From Lysinibacillus sp. ZYM-1 (lineage in GTDB: Bacteria; Bacillota; Bacilli; Bacillales_A; Planococcaceae), in the NCBI RefSeq assembly GCF_001308875.1, contig NZ_KQ465122.1:40025-104024 (forward strand): a DNA stretch of 64,000 bases, written 5' to 3'. A program made the translations under genes and the position numbers. Of the stretch, positions 47,317-57,700 are shown in pieces (the stretch's first letter is position 1; each line of letters starts with the position of its first letter). The notes beneath the pieces are model-generated. The model was not told the DNA's origin. It worked only from the letters and a program-made list of their open reading frames with translations, and made no database searches.

Positions 47317-47900
47317 TTAGGCTTCTGTGGTACAATTTATTCTTACAAAACCTACTCCATTCTTTCCAAAATTATCTCCGGAAACAACAGATAACTTATA
47401 ATGTTTTAATGCAAAATTGGAAAACTCTTCAGAAGAGTAACCCGTATTTGTAATATCAAATCAGATAAAAAAACCTCCATAAGGTATATGTACATTAATA
47501 TCATTATTTAGAAATAATTTCGCACTATAGATAATATTATTAAGTACACTTAATTTATTCAATTCTCAATATTCATTTTTCTTATTCAATGCACCTATAG
47601 CTGCTTTTTTGTGAGATTACACTTGTACTTAATTGAGAGAACCAACGTTCTCATGAAATAAATTCATTCCATTTTGAAGAAGGAGAAACAACATAACCAA
47701 CTCGGAAATATAGTGGGTCCTTTAGTTTGATATTGATTTACAATTTCTATAGCGGATATTCCTGCAGCTAAGCAAAGAGCAATAATTCAATAATTCCTCC
47801 CGTAGAAGGACCACATATTAAAAATAAGTGATTGCTTAATTTGCCCTACTTTTCTTCAATATCAGCTAATATGACAGCTGAAGTTTAATCAAAAATACAA
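47317..47900 (-). pseudogene. Decayed class I/II aminotransferase
   Basis: On the minus strand, pieces of an aminotransferase C-terminal half remain in order in different frames: GPSTGGI, LAAGISAIEIVNQYQTKG, HIPYGGFFI, NTGYSSEEFSNFALKHYKLS and VVSGDNFGKNGVGFVRIN, ending TAA at 47317. At least two frameshifts and stop codons interrupt it, so it is dead. It resembles the aminotransferase at the window start ([28 protein letters not shown]). No N-terminal part or PLP lysine region is visible. Confidence 0.75.
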
Positions 47901-48146
47901 AAATATCTCAAAAGCCGTATTTTGTGGCTAAATAAAAAAATCCATTTTGAAAAAAAGTTGGATCAAAATGGACTCTTTACTAACAGATTTAAGTTTTGTT
48001 TTTATGAAAAGTTGGATCATTTTCTACCTTAAACATTCTACAATCGCACATTTTCTTGATTAGTCAAGTAGCTTCTATATTATAATGTCAACCACTGATT
48101 TTTGTTTTGAGCCGTAAAATAAGAGTTTTAAATTATTCAGTAAGCC

Positions 48147-49577
48147 CTATTTAACGCGAGAAGATTTGATGAAGAAGGAAATAATTAAACCAACCATAGC
48201 TATAATTAGAGTGAATATAAAGGAGTCCTGTACTCCCGCTGTTAATGAAGCTCTAATTGAAGAAGGGTCAGATAGATCAGTCATATTGTTCATAAATCTT
48301 TTCTGAGAAGCGGACATAATCGTAATCGCAACTGCAGTGCCAATTGCTCCCGACATTTGCTGTAATGTATTCATTAAAGCAGTACCATCTGGGTAAAGAT
48401 TTTTCGGTAATTGATTTAGTCCATTTGTCTGAGCAGGCATCAAAACCATCGATACACCTATAAACAGAATGGAGTGCATCACAATCACCATACTAACCGG
48501 CGTTTCAATGGTGACGTTTGACATGATCCATGACATGGTAAACATGATCGCAAACCCAGGTATAACAAGTCCTCTTGGTCCGAATTTGTCAAAGATACGA
48601 CCTGTGATTGGGGACATTAGCCCATTCAGCACACCACCTGGCAACAAAACAAGCCCCGCGGTAAATGCAGTCAATGCTAGTCCTGTTTGCAAATATAATG
48701 GCAACAAAATCATCGTGGACATTATTATCGTGAAGCAAATAAATACTGCCAATAAACCTAGAGTAAACATTGGATATTTTAATACACGTAAATCAAGCAT
48801 CGGTTTATCCATTTTAAATTGTCGCAAAGAAAACAAGGTAAGTGCAGCAAGCCCTATAATAATCATCGTAATCACAATCGTGCTTCCCCAGCCATTCTCA
48901 CCAGCGCTGCTAAAGCCATAGACGATTCCGCCAAAACCAATCGAAGATAGAATAATAGATAATATATCAATTTTGGGTTTAGTTATGATCGATACATTCT
49001 GCATATACACTATACCCGATACCAACGCAAGAATTAGAAACGGTAAACAAACCCAGAAAATCCAATTCCAAGTCAGTTTTTCAAGAATTAATCCTGAGAT
49101 TGAGGGTCCAACTGCGGGTGCAAACATAATGACTAACCCTATTAGTCCCATTGTTGCACCTCTCTTATTGATGGGAAAAATCAATAAGATCGTATTAAAC
49201 ATCAGGGGCAGTAATAATCCCGTACCTATAGCCTGAATCACTCGAGAAAACATTAATACTTCGAAGCTTGGTGCAAGAGCTGCTACTAGTGTCCCAATAA
49301 TTGAAAAAACCAATGATACAATAAATATTTGACGAGTACTAAACCATTGAAGTAAGAGACCCGAGACAGGAACTAATATCCCCAAGGTTAATAAATAACC
49401 TGTTGTCAGCCATTGCACCATGGTAGAACTAATAGAAAATATTTGTATTAAATCTCCGAGAGCCATGTTTAAAGCCGTTTCACTGAACAATCCAATGAAA
49501 CCAGCAATTAAGAAAGAAATTAATATTGGAGTAGTTTTAACCACTTTTGTTAGCTGTGTTTCTACTGTTAATGACAT
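48147..49577 (-). CDS. MFS exporter, DHA2 (EmrB/LmrB) family
   Basis: 476 residues with about 14 helices: LTTGYLLTLGILVPVSGLLLQWFSTRQIF near residues 60-90, MFSRVIQAIGTGLLLPLMF (motif B type) and NGLNQLPKNLYPDGTALMNTLQQMSGAIG in the second half, typical of EmrB/LmrB multidrug exporters. It lies after the remains of siderophore permease genes and may originally have been added to that unit. Substrate unknown. No regulator adjoins it. Confidence 0.87.
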   Translation of the reverse strand: MSLTVETQLTKVVKTTPILISFLIAGFIGLFSETALNMALGDLIQIFSISSTMVQWLTTGYLLTLGILVPVSGLLLQWFSTRQIFIVSLVFSIIGTLVAALAPSFEVLMFSRVIQAIGTGLLLPLMFNTILLIFPINKRGATMGLIGLVIMFAPAVGPSISGLILEKLTWNWIFWVCLPFLILALVSGIVYMQNVSIITKPKIDILSIILSSIGFGGIVYGFSSAGENGWGSTIVITMIIIGLAALTLFSLRQFKMDKPMLDLRVLKYPMFTLGLLAVFICFTIIMSTMILLPLYLQTGLALTAFTAGLVLLPGGVLNGLMSPITGRIFDKFGPRGLVIPGFAIMFTMSWIMSNVTIETPVSMVIVMHSILFIGVSMVLMPAQTNGLNQLPKNLYPDGTALMNTLQQMSGAIGTAVAITIMSASQKRFMNNMTDLSDPSSIRASLTAGVQDSFIFTLIIAMVGLIISFFIKSSRVK

Positions 49578-49639
49578 AAATAATCCACCTAAAATTTTAT
49601 TTTGTTATAAGCTTGTCGTTAGTTTTAGAAGATTGATTT

Positions 49640-50517
49640 TTAATTGCAATTTCTTCTGCACTTCTTTTTTTGTACAATGATTTGGCTCCCTTCTCTCTTT
49701 ACTCTACTTTCTTTTTTAAACAGCAGATATACGAAATAAGGAACACCGATAATGGAGATCACAATGCCTACAGGCAGTTCAGCTGGAGCAAAGATCGTCT
49801 TTCCGATAAAATCCCCGACTAACACCATAAGCATGCCGATTCCTCCACAGACAGGTATTACATATTTATAATGAATACCGACTAGCCTCCTAGACATATG
49901 AGGGGCAATTAAGCCAATAAATCCAACGCTTCCTGCTACAGATACACATGCGCTAACTAACCTGACGCAGCATAAAAGAAAAATCATTCTTTTCCGATCT
50001 TTATTTAAACCTATTCCTATGGCTGATACCTCATCCAAATTTAATAGGTTAAGTCTGTGCGATCTCCACCAAATGATTGGAGTTAAATTATTATCCATGG
50101 TAATACCGCTAATATATGAAGCCCAGTTGTACTATAAAGGCTGCCTGATAACCAAACAATCGCCACTTCAAAATCTTGTGCTTTCACCGTTCCTTGAATG
50201 AAAAAAAATGTACAAAATAATCACCATTCCAGCAGCTGAATGTATCCCAAGAATGCCCGGGTCTGCTTGAAGGACAGCACCAGCAATCCATAGCGCAAGT
50301 CCGACTAATGCTCCAATCACAATTTGCGGTAACCTAAATTCGAAAATCACTAGGTCGTACTCGCTGACGGATTGAACACGAAATAACATCCTAATAACAT
50401 CTATCACCGACATATCAAACGTTCCATTCGCTACGGCAACATACAATACAACGAAGGAAAGTGCCAATATTCAATAAGAAAAAACAAAAATCGAGCGCGC
50501 TGACTTAGCTTTTTCAA
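49640..50517 (-). pseudogene. FecCD-type siderophore permease, fragmented
   Basis: Start TTG 50517 (KKLSQRARFLFFL, GGAAGGAG upstream) is followed by a shift, then LPQIVIGALVGLALWIAGAVLQ-ADPGILGIHSAAG, which lacks the usual GITRNPL between Q and ADP. The frame fails near 50170, and the C-terminal half resumes around 50098 with VSAIGIGLNKD, GSVGFIGLIAPHMSRRLVG and ELPVGIVISIIGVPYFVYLL. Three lesions, therefore a pseudogene. Its intact form would be a subunit of an iron-siderophore importer of the FhuB/FhuG or FecCD type. Confidence 0.8.
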
Positions 50518-50659
50518 ATGCTCCTTCCCCCTTTCTTCTTAATTAAATAAAGAAAGGGACACCAGATAACACGGTTACTACACCAATTGGCGTCTCGAAT
50601 GGATAATTCAGAAAGCGGCAGATTATTTTAGACCACTCTAAAAACAAAGCGTATCCCTA
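50514..50659 (-). pseudogene. C-terminal fragment of another FecCD-type permease
   Basis: The minus-strand frame encodes GYALFLEWSKIICRFLN, then YPFETPIGVVTVLSGVPFF and IYLIKKKGGRSI, the C-terminal helix region of a FecCD permease. Its TGA stop overlaps the TTG start of the next permease, as in an operon of two permease genes. The rest of the gene has been deleted; the monooxygenase gene ends three bases upstream. Confidence 0.75.
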
Positions 50660-50662
50660 TTA

Positions 50663-51979
50663 TTAATGATCAGTAATATTAATCCCTAAATGATCCCGCA
50701 AGGTGACACCCGTATATTCACTTCTGAACAAACCTCTTGCAACTAACTGCGGCATCAGCTTTTCAAAAAATATTTTCAAAGATTTTTCTGAACCACCCGG
50801 AATAGCTATAAATCCGTCAATAGCTCCAGCCTCAAATCGCTCAATTATATCGTTCAATACGTCCTCAACCGTTCCAACGGAAACCCAGTGAGCAGACCCG
50901 ACAACCTCCGGCCTTGCTAATACCTCTTCCACTGTAGGCTGATGATTTGTAATATACCTCCGCAACAGCTCAGCATGTGTTCGGCTGCGGACTGGCTGAT
51001 TCGGATCGGGAAGCATATCTGAAGTTACGTGACGATCCAATGCAGAGCTACTCAAATCAAGACCCAGTAATGATTTAAGCGATGCATGTCTGCGTTCAAT
51101 AGTCAAATGTGCATGTGCAGCCTTATGTAATTCATGGGCTTCCTCACGAGTTTCGGCCAAGAAAAAATATAAACCTGGCAAAACTTTTATGGCGTCCGGA
51201 TCGCGCCCATGCTCCATAGTTCTTCTTCTCATATCATTTCGCAATTCCACTCCCGATTCAAGGTCTGGCATCGCTGCAAAAATAGCATCTGCTATTGAAG
51301 AGGCAAAATTTCGTCCTGTATCCGACGCACCTGCTTGAAATAAAGGAATTGGTCCCGATTTATGGGCAGGCAAAGTAAGTGGTCCCTTAACACTAAAAAA
51401 CTCACCTGAATGATTAATTGGGGAAACCTTATCCTTATCAGAAAACATGCCTGACTCACGATCAATAACAATGGCTTCATTCGGAAAACTTTCCCAGAGT
51501 TTGCGTACGACCTCAGTAAATTCAATTGCTTTCGCATATCTTTCTTGGTGTGAAGGCATAGGTGATTCACTGAAATTTTCGGCTCCTTCAATAGAAGTGA
51601 CAATATTCCAGCCAGCACGTCCATTGCTTAGCCAATGCAAAGACTGAAGCTGTCTAGCAACAACATACGGCAGATTAAACGTCGTAGAAATAGTCGTTAC
51701 TAGCCCGATCCGCTCGGTTTCACGAGCAATCGCTGCAAAAATCATAGTAGGGTCAGGGCTACCAAAATTAGCGGAATCGCCAAGCATCTGTGGACTAACA
51801 AAAAGATAATCCGCCCTGAAAAGAAAATCGAGCTTTGATTTCTCCGCCATCTTTGCCAAATCAATGTAAGGGTCAATTGAACCCATTTTTTCTACACCGC
51901 TGTCTGAGCGCCGCCAGTCGTCTCCTTTCAACCAAGTAGATAAGACTAATCCAATACATAATTGTCTATTTGTATTCAA
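50663..51979 (-). CDS. FMN-dependent monooxygenase, NtaA/SnaA/DszA (LLM) family
   Basis: 438 residues, luciferase-like two-component monooxygenase that uses reduced FMN from a separate reductase. Signs: DYLFVSPQMLGD, TTISTTFNLPYVVARQLQSLHWLSNGRAGWNIVTS (typical core at residues ~95-128) and FQAGASDTGRNFAS. Start TTG 51979 with GGAAGGA 9 bases before. A good Fur box lies about 80 bp upstream, and siderophore permease remnants follow, so it was probably part of an iron-regulated chelator-use unit. Exact substrate unknown; the relatives attack chelators, sulfonates and sulfides. Confidence 0.87.
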   Translation of the reverse strand: MNTNRQLCIGLVLSTWLKGDDWRRSDSGVEKMGSIDPYIDLAKMAEKSKLDFLFRADYLFVSPQMLGDSANFGSPDPTMIFAAIARETERIGLVTTISTTFNLPYVVARQLQSLHWLSNGRAGWNIVTSIEGAENFSESPMPSHQERYAKAIEFTEVVRKLWESFPNEAIVIDRESGMFSDKDKVSPINHSGEFFSVKGPLTLPAHKSGPIPLFQAGASDTGRNFASSIADAIFAAMPDLESGVELRNDMRRRTMEHGRDPDAIKVLPGLYFFLAETREEAHELHKAAHAHLTIERRHASLKSLLGLDLSSSALDRHVTSDMLPDPNQPVRSRTHAELLRRYITNHQPTVEEVLARPEVVGSAHWVSVGTVEDVLNDIIERFEAGAIDGFIAIPGGSEKSLKIFFEKLMPQLVARGLFRSEYTGVTLRDHLGINITDH

Positions 51980-51995
51980 TATTACTAATCCTTCC

Positions 51996-52173
51996 CATAT
52001 AGTAAAAATAGTTTTGCGCCCATGAAATACTCTGATTAGATTTCCTCTAAACAGTTAATAATGATTCTCATTATCGATTATAGTGTAGCAAGGTCCGCAA
52101 CAAATGCAAATACACAAATCACAAATACTATATGCATTATTATCTACTCCAGGTTTGGCTGAATGATGTTTTA
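51996..52173. repeat. Copy 1 of a ~180 bp direct repeat with Fur box
   Basis: It shares TATAGTAAAAATAGTTTTG, CCCATGAAATACTC, AATAATGATTCTCA, TATAGTGTA, CAACAAATGC and TACACAAATCACAAAT with copy 2 at 53331-53515, in the same order. The sequence lies upstream of the flavin monooxygenase gene and is its promoter region. Confidence 0.85.
52057..52075. promoter_or_regulatory. Fur box upstream of the flavin monooxygenase
   Basis: AATAATGATTCTCATTATC; the other strand reads GATAATGAGAATCATTATT, close to the 19-bp Fur consensus GATAATGATAATCATTATC. Iron-Fur would repress the gene at its promoter. Confidence 0.8.
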
Positions 52174-52277
52174 ACCGACATGTAAAATGGGGCTGGAAAG
52201 AAAGAATGAGACAAAAGCGAAGAAGCCTGCACTTTAGGTTCATCACCAGTAGCAGGCGTAATACATTAATCAGTACC

Positions 52278-53108
52278 TCATTTTATATGATTATCTAATT
52301 TAGCTGTGTATACGGAGGGAGACACACCAAATTTCTTTTTAAACACTCTACTGAAATATAGCGGATTGGCGTAACCGACACTAATAGCGATATCATGGAT
52401 AGGAAAATTGCTTACTTTAAGTAAGTCACTCGCTCTTTCCATACGATAATTGATAAGATAGTCGATTGGACGAAGGCCAGTATGTTTGTGAAAGAAGTAT
52501 GAGAAGCGTTTGGGACTCATTGCATGCAGCTCCGCCAATTCGTCTAGTGTCAACGGATTCATATAATGCCGGTGTATGTATGCAATAGCCTCCTCTATCA
52601 CCCTTTCACTTGGAGAACTGCCACTCTCTCGATGCTTACACCCCACCAAAACTTGATGCATGACACTTAAAAATAACTCCTTAACACGAAGCTTCCCGAT
52701 ACCTCTAAGTGTATTAGCATTTTGATGAAGCATGATAAGTAATTCTAGCACTCTTGGATTTGCTCCCGCTTCCAGTTTGAAATGAGAGTTGCATTCATGA
52801 CCGCTATATACTTCGTCTAACTTGTCAAATCTATAAAACAGTAAATAGTACTCGTACTCTGATTGACCTAAAACTTGCGCGTCCAGTTGCATGCCTGGAA
52901 CAGCATGAAATACTGAGCCTGGATGTAATTCATAGACAGTTCCATTCACACGCATTCTAGCCTCTCCACGAATTACAAAAAGAAATCCATGCTGGACGGT
53001 CCTTAATTCACTTAATATACTTTTCGGCTGGATGACTAAACGGTGGACACCTTCTATATCATAGAAACCTCTAGCAAATATCTCGGCTAATTTATCCAAA
53101 TCTATCAT
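52278..53108 (-). CDS. AraC-family transcription regulator with N-terminal cupin
   Basis: 276 residues from ATG 53108, preferred because the cupin domain begins there; a longer frame has no better ribosome site. Residues ~1-120 form the ligand-sensing cupin (FVIRGEARMRVNGTVYELHPGSVFHAVPG), and residues ~175-275 hold the two helix-turn-helix motifs (LTLDELAELHAMSPKRFSYFF and IHDIAISVGYANPLYFSRVFKKKFGVSPS). It lies between two copies of a Fur-box region and beside a broken siderophore-permease unit, so it probably activates iron-chelator uptake, like known AraC siderophore regulators; inference. Confidence 0.87.
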   Translation of the reverse strand: MIDLDKLAEIFARGFYDIEGVHRLVIQPKSILSELRTVQHGFLFVIRGEARMRVNGTVYELHPGSVFHAVPGMQLDAQVLGQSEYEYYLLFYRFDKLDEVYSGHECNSHFKLEAGANPRVLELLIMLHQNANTLRGIGKLRVKELFLSVMHQVLVGCKHRESGSSPSERVIEEAIAYIHRHYMNPLTLDELAELHAMSPKRFSYFFHKHTGLRPIDYLINYRMERASDLLKVSNFPIHDIAISVGYANPLYFSRVFKKKFGVSPSVYTAKLDNHIK

Positions 53109-53330
53109 AATAACACACCTGTTCCCTATCCAAACATTGTACATCTGGTCTACTTTCATTAATGCCAAACAATAAATCTATTTCTGAGATATCAACCTAA
53201 CGCTATTTTTGGGGATTAGTCAGGCTACACAAGGGTAAATCATTCTTAACAATGCATTCAGTCATTATGTAAATGGCAATTTCAATGTAGTATTTTATCA
53301 TAGGACCAGACAAAGTGTTTAGGTCTTACT

Positions 53331-53515
53331 ATATAGTAAAAATAGTTTTGCACCCATGAAATACTCCTAACAGATGTTGCCACTAGAAGGCTATTAATTA
53401 ATAATGATTCTCAGTAATAACTATAGTGTAACAAGGTCTGCAACAAATGCATATACACAAATCACAAATGCTATATGCATTATTACCTAATTCAGATTTG
53501 CTGAATGATGATTTA
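53331..53515. repeat. Copy 2 of the ~180 bp direct repeat
   Basis: Near-copy of 51996-52173 with differences in the middle (CTAACAGATGTTGCC against CTGATTAGATTTCC) and a few substitutions. It ends near GCTGAATGATGATTTAA. It lies 220 bp or more upstream of the AraC gene start, with no intact gene directly behind it on the minus strand other than araC. Confidence 0.85.
53398..53416. promoter_or_regulatory. Degenerate Fur-like box (copy 2)
   Basis: AATAATGATTCTCAGTAATAA is the second-copy equivalent of the Fur box at 52057; the right half has lost the TTATC match. It is a weaker candidate than copy 1. Confidence 0.5.
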
Positions 53516-53656
53516 AATCCCCTTATTTCAAACTATTGCACCTTTATCACAAAAAGCGATTGTTCTCAATTCGTTTGGTCCTAAATTTCGATTAACAAAG
53601 GAAAAGAACATGGAAGGTATCGTCGGTAAGAGACGGGATTCTGTATATAAAATAAA

Positions 53657-53824
53657 TCAACGAACAAAAAATTGGTTAAAATATAAACATTTCAAAATAG
53701 CCGATACGGTTATTTTAACAATTTCTTGTGAGGCATATTGATGTACATCGAACCAGTCATGTTCAGTGAATTCTCGTAAAAATATGGTTTCATTCGCAAG
53801 TATACTTTCATTATTTTTAATCAT
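53657..53824 (-). pseudogene. Truncated GNAT acetyltransferase
   Basis: The minus strand starts at ATG 53824, which overlaps the TAA stop of the alpha/beta hydrolase gene, so translation would be coupled. It encodes IKNNESILANETIFLREF, TEHDWFDVHQYASQEIV, then departs from the family after about residue 40 and stops at 53657 (55 residues). A normal RimJ/RimL-type protein has about 170 residues. The region beyond shows no recognisable continuation, so the 3' part is lost. The gap 53109-53330 and 53516-53656 holds nothing else I can name. Confidence 0.65.
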
Positions 53825-54653
53825 TTGTATTAATCCTTCCTTTATCTCCTTCTACTCGTTCCAACCATTCAATCATCAGCTTCGTAAACAATTCAGGTTG
53901 TTCAATTTGCAAATTGTGTCCAGCCATATCTAATATCGCGAAGGATGCTCTTGGGAACTTTTCTAAAATCGCAAAGGCGTCCTGATAGCCAACAACGGAA
54001 TCCTGTTTGCCCAGCAAAAAGAGACTAGGCTTGTCAAAAGATCTTTCATCGACGGCAAAAGAAAAACCATAGCTGTGCTGAATTTTTTCTAAAAATGCTT
54101 GATCCGCTATACAACATCCTGCTAGCACTTCTGTTGTATAGCGCATCCAATTATAAGCGTCTAAAACCACTTGATGCGATTGAAAATCTTCTTGTTCCTG
54201 TTGGCTTAATGTTGATAAAAAATTAGCATCTGATTTCACGATACAATGTTCTGGCACTGTACGTTGCTCTTTTTCAGGAATGATGAGAGGGCAAATAAAG
54301 GCAGCACCTAAAAGTCGATCTGTTGATGTCCTCATAATACCTCGCGCTAAATAGCCTCCATAAGATTCACCCACCAACAAGTAGGATTCATGTGGAATGA
54401 TTGTGTGTATAAACTCGCTGACCGCTTCTAACATTTCATCTGAGTTCTGAATTGATGAATAGTCCGTTGTCTTCCCCATCCCAGGAAGATCGAAATAGAT
54501 ACGTTTCCATCCCTCTCGCTCTAAAAAAATCGGTTCCATACACCCTTTCATTAATCGATGATCAGGTGAAAAACCATGTAACATGATGATCGGTATTCCC
54601 GTTCCGACTATTTCAAAGTAAATATTAGCTTTACTAGTTTGACAAAATGGCAT
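53817..54653 (-). CDS. Alpha/beta hydrolase
   Basis: 278 residues. Oxyanion motif IMLHGFSPDHRLM, nucleophile elbow GESYGG (Ser97), acid in LGKQDSVVG and histidine in MAGHNLQIEQPE. No signal peptide, so cytoplasmic; substrate not evident (esterase or C-C hydrolase). The ribosome site is TTGGAGGAAC. It lies 128 bp behind the large BTAD-type regulator on the same strand, and a truncated acetyltransferase gene overlaps its end. Confidence 0.85.
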   Translation of the reverse strand: MPFCQTSKANIYFEIVGTGIPIIMLHGFSPDHRLMKGCMEPIFLEREGWKRIYFDLPGMGKTTDYSSIQNSDEMLEAVSEFIHTIIPHESYLLVGESYGGYLARGIMRTSTDRLLGAAFICPLIIPEKEQRTVPEHCIVKSDANFLSTLSQQEQEDFQSHQVVLDAYNWMRYTTEVLAGCCIADQAFLEKIQHSYGFSFAVDERSFDKPSLFLLGKQDSVVGYQDAFAILEKFPRASFAILDMAGHNLQIEQPELFTKLMIEWLERVEGDKGRINTND

Positions 54654-54780
54654 AGTTGTTCCTCCAAATATATGGCTTTTATAAATTATTTAAAAACTCA
54701 GCGTGAATCAATTTACTCACACATTAAAACAGGTGCCCACCACCTTGCTACACAAACAAACGACTTTTCCCAAAAATTCA

Positions 54781-57700
54781 CTACCCCATAATCAAATCAT
54801 AAACAGCCATTGTAGATTCCATTGGGGTTGTGTTTAATTCTTGCTGTAATTGCTGGACACATTTTTCATACCATTTTAGCGCTAGTGAGCGGTTTTGGAG
54901 TTGGTAATGGCTGTACATGAGCAGGCGATATCCCTCCTCCCACAGTGCATCCTCTCGTAGTATTTTCTCTGCATAGTCAATCGCCTTCTTAAACTGTTGC
55001 TGTCTCGTCGCGTTTTGGGCTAAGCGCTCCAGTACCTCGATAAATAAATATTGTAGTTTTTCGCGATCCTGGTTCAGCCAATCTATTTGTTTTTTTTCCG
55101 CATATAAAGCGTCTGTATAACACGCTTCAGCTAATTGTAGCCATTCATTGGAAAACTCTGGATCAAATTCCTCCATGCCTAAATTGTAGTAAAATAGAAA
55201 GCGTTCCACGTCAATTTGAAGATAAAGAATTTGCTGTAACTGATACATATTATTTTTTCGTTGAATAAAAAAACTATCTTGTCTTGCGTGACGCTGTGGT
55301 TCTAGCACTTTTAGTAATGTATTCAAAACTACTTTAAAATCTCGATCCAAGGATTCAACACTACGTTCAGGCCATAATGCTTGGGCAATTTCTTCCTTCG
55401 GTGTAAAGCGATGGCGATGACAATACAAATACACGAATAACTCCTTTGCTTTATCCCGCTGCCACTCTTTATCTTCAAGCTTTCGTTGTCCCCGTAGAAG
55501 ACTGACACTTCCCAAAAGATTGAGTTGCATTTCATCATGCGAGTAGCTAATACTGTCCTCCACTTGTAAATAGTGTCGCAACGTAACGATGGCGGCATGT
55601 TCTTCCCCACATTGTTGACTAAATTGCAATAGCTCATAAAAAATTATTCGATTGCTTGGGCCAAGTATCATTTTCTCTTGTAGAAAATAATGATAGCCAT
55701 TTGTCAGACACAATTGTGCGAACTGATGAAAATAAGGTTGAAATTGTTCGATAGACTGCTCTTGAAAGGCAATCACGGCTTGATAAAATAACACATGCAT
55801 TAAACCATTATGATCACCGCATTCGTGAAATAGTTGTTGGGCCTTTTTTAACAACTCCTTCGCACGTGCCGTTTCTTGCTCAGAAACAATGATTTTCACC
55901 TCAGCTATGAGTATTATGGCCGTCATCCAAGCATCTTGTACTTGCTCTGTTTCCTGTAAGCCAAGCGCTAAATATTTCTTAGCTGCTACCATATCACCCA
56001 ACATATGTTTGACAATGGCCATCCCCATATAAGGTTCTGCCTTTACCCGTGAGATATTGATGGGATTCATTAAAGTCAACGCTTTTTCATAGGCATGGCA
56101 CGCCCCGTAATAATCTGGGTAATCCATTAATAACAAGGCATGGGCTTTTCTGATATAACCAACAGCCTCAATGAAAACAGACTTCTCACGTACCCCTCTT
56201 CGAATACCATGTTGAGACGCATACCAAGCATCCTTTCCTTGCCCTAGCAATGTATAAACAAAAGCTGCTAACAATTCACTTTCACGATGAGTTGCGACAA
56301 GTTGAGGTGGTAATTCAAGTCGTTGTACTAATAATTCCTTTGCCTCTTGTAGTTGCCCCGTGCGTAATAAAACACGTACATCGACATTTGCTCGTTGTAC
56401 AACGTCCTCTGGTAAGGCTACGTCCTCAATAAATAATTGTGCTCCCTTCGCCTTCCCTAAATTCACTAAATTTTCAGCATATTTCCGTTGGAGTTCTAAT
56501 AATTCCTCCTTAGGTAAAGGCGTATGTTTGGCTAACTCTAATGCTTTTTCTAAATGTGGCTCTGCTAATGCAGGTTGAATGGTGTCTAAGTAAATATGGG
56601 CTAGCCCTGCCTGAGCCTTTGTTAGAAAGAGATTATCCCGTTGCTGCTTAGCAATGGTTGCACATTTCTCGTAGGATTGTTTTGCTTTTTCATAAAATGC
56701 ACGGTAACGATGACATTCGCCTTCAAAATAATACAATTTATAAAACTGTGTTTTTTCTTGTACTGTAAAACGATTGATTTTTTCTAGCAACCATTCAAAT
56801 TGGCCAGCACGAATTAATGGCTCCGCATGAAGCTGTAAGAGCTCTCCACAAAATTCATGATCATTCGTTTTAAAGGCATGATAAAGGACTGCTTGAATGT
56901 TATGTTGATCCTCATAATACAATGCAGCTTGTTTATGAAGGTCGATATATTGACTTGGATACTGTTGCCACTTCATTTCTAGAAATCGACTAAACAATGC
57001 ATGGAAGCGATAGATGCCGTCTGTTGTAACGGACTGAATAAATACATGGCGTTGCGTTAAAGAAGTCAATACTTGTGCAAGCTCAGAGCCATAAAAATCC
57101 ACCAATAATTTGACTGAAAAGGTTGGGAAAATCGCTAATTTTAAGATAATTTCTTGCTCAGTGGACGTCATCGTACTAAAAACTTCCTCCGACAAATAGG
57201 TGAAAAGATCATTAGTGGAAATTGTTAGCCAATGATCTAAAGAAGCCTGGTGCCATTGCTCTGCTAGTAAAGAAATACTAATCGCCCAGCCCTCTGTAAT
57301 TTCCAAAATCTTTACGATATCTGAACTGGACAAATGCACATCAACATATTCTTCAAAAAAAACGGCGATTTCCTCGGTTGAAAATGCAAGCTCGCCCTCT
57401 GAGATTACAAGTAATTTTTTTTGCAGCTTTAATTTCCTCATAATATCCCAATTGGGCAATGTTCTAGAAGCAATTATGAAATGTACAGTTGGTGGAGCAA
57501 ACTCTATAATTTTTTCCATTAAATAATTAATGTGAAATACATGATCGACAAGATGATAGTCATCAATAACAATTAGGAGTGGCTCATCAATGCTACATAA
57601 GCAATTAATAAAAAGCTTATACCATCGATTAAGCTCCTCCATTTTTGGAAAACGTGATAATTGGTCCCATGTATCAAATGTCTGTCCAAAATTAGGCACA

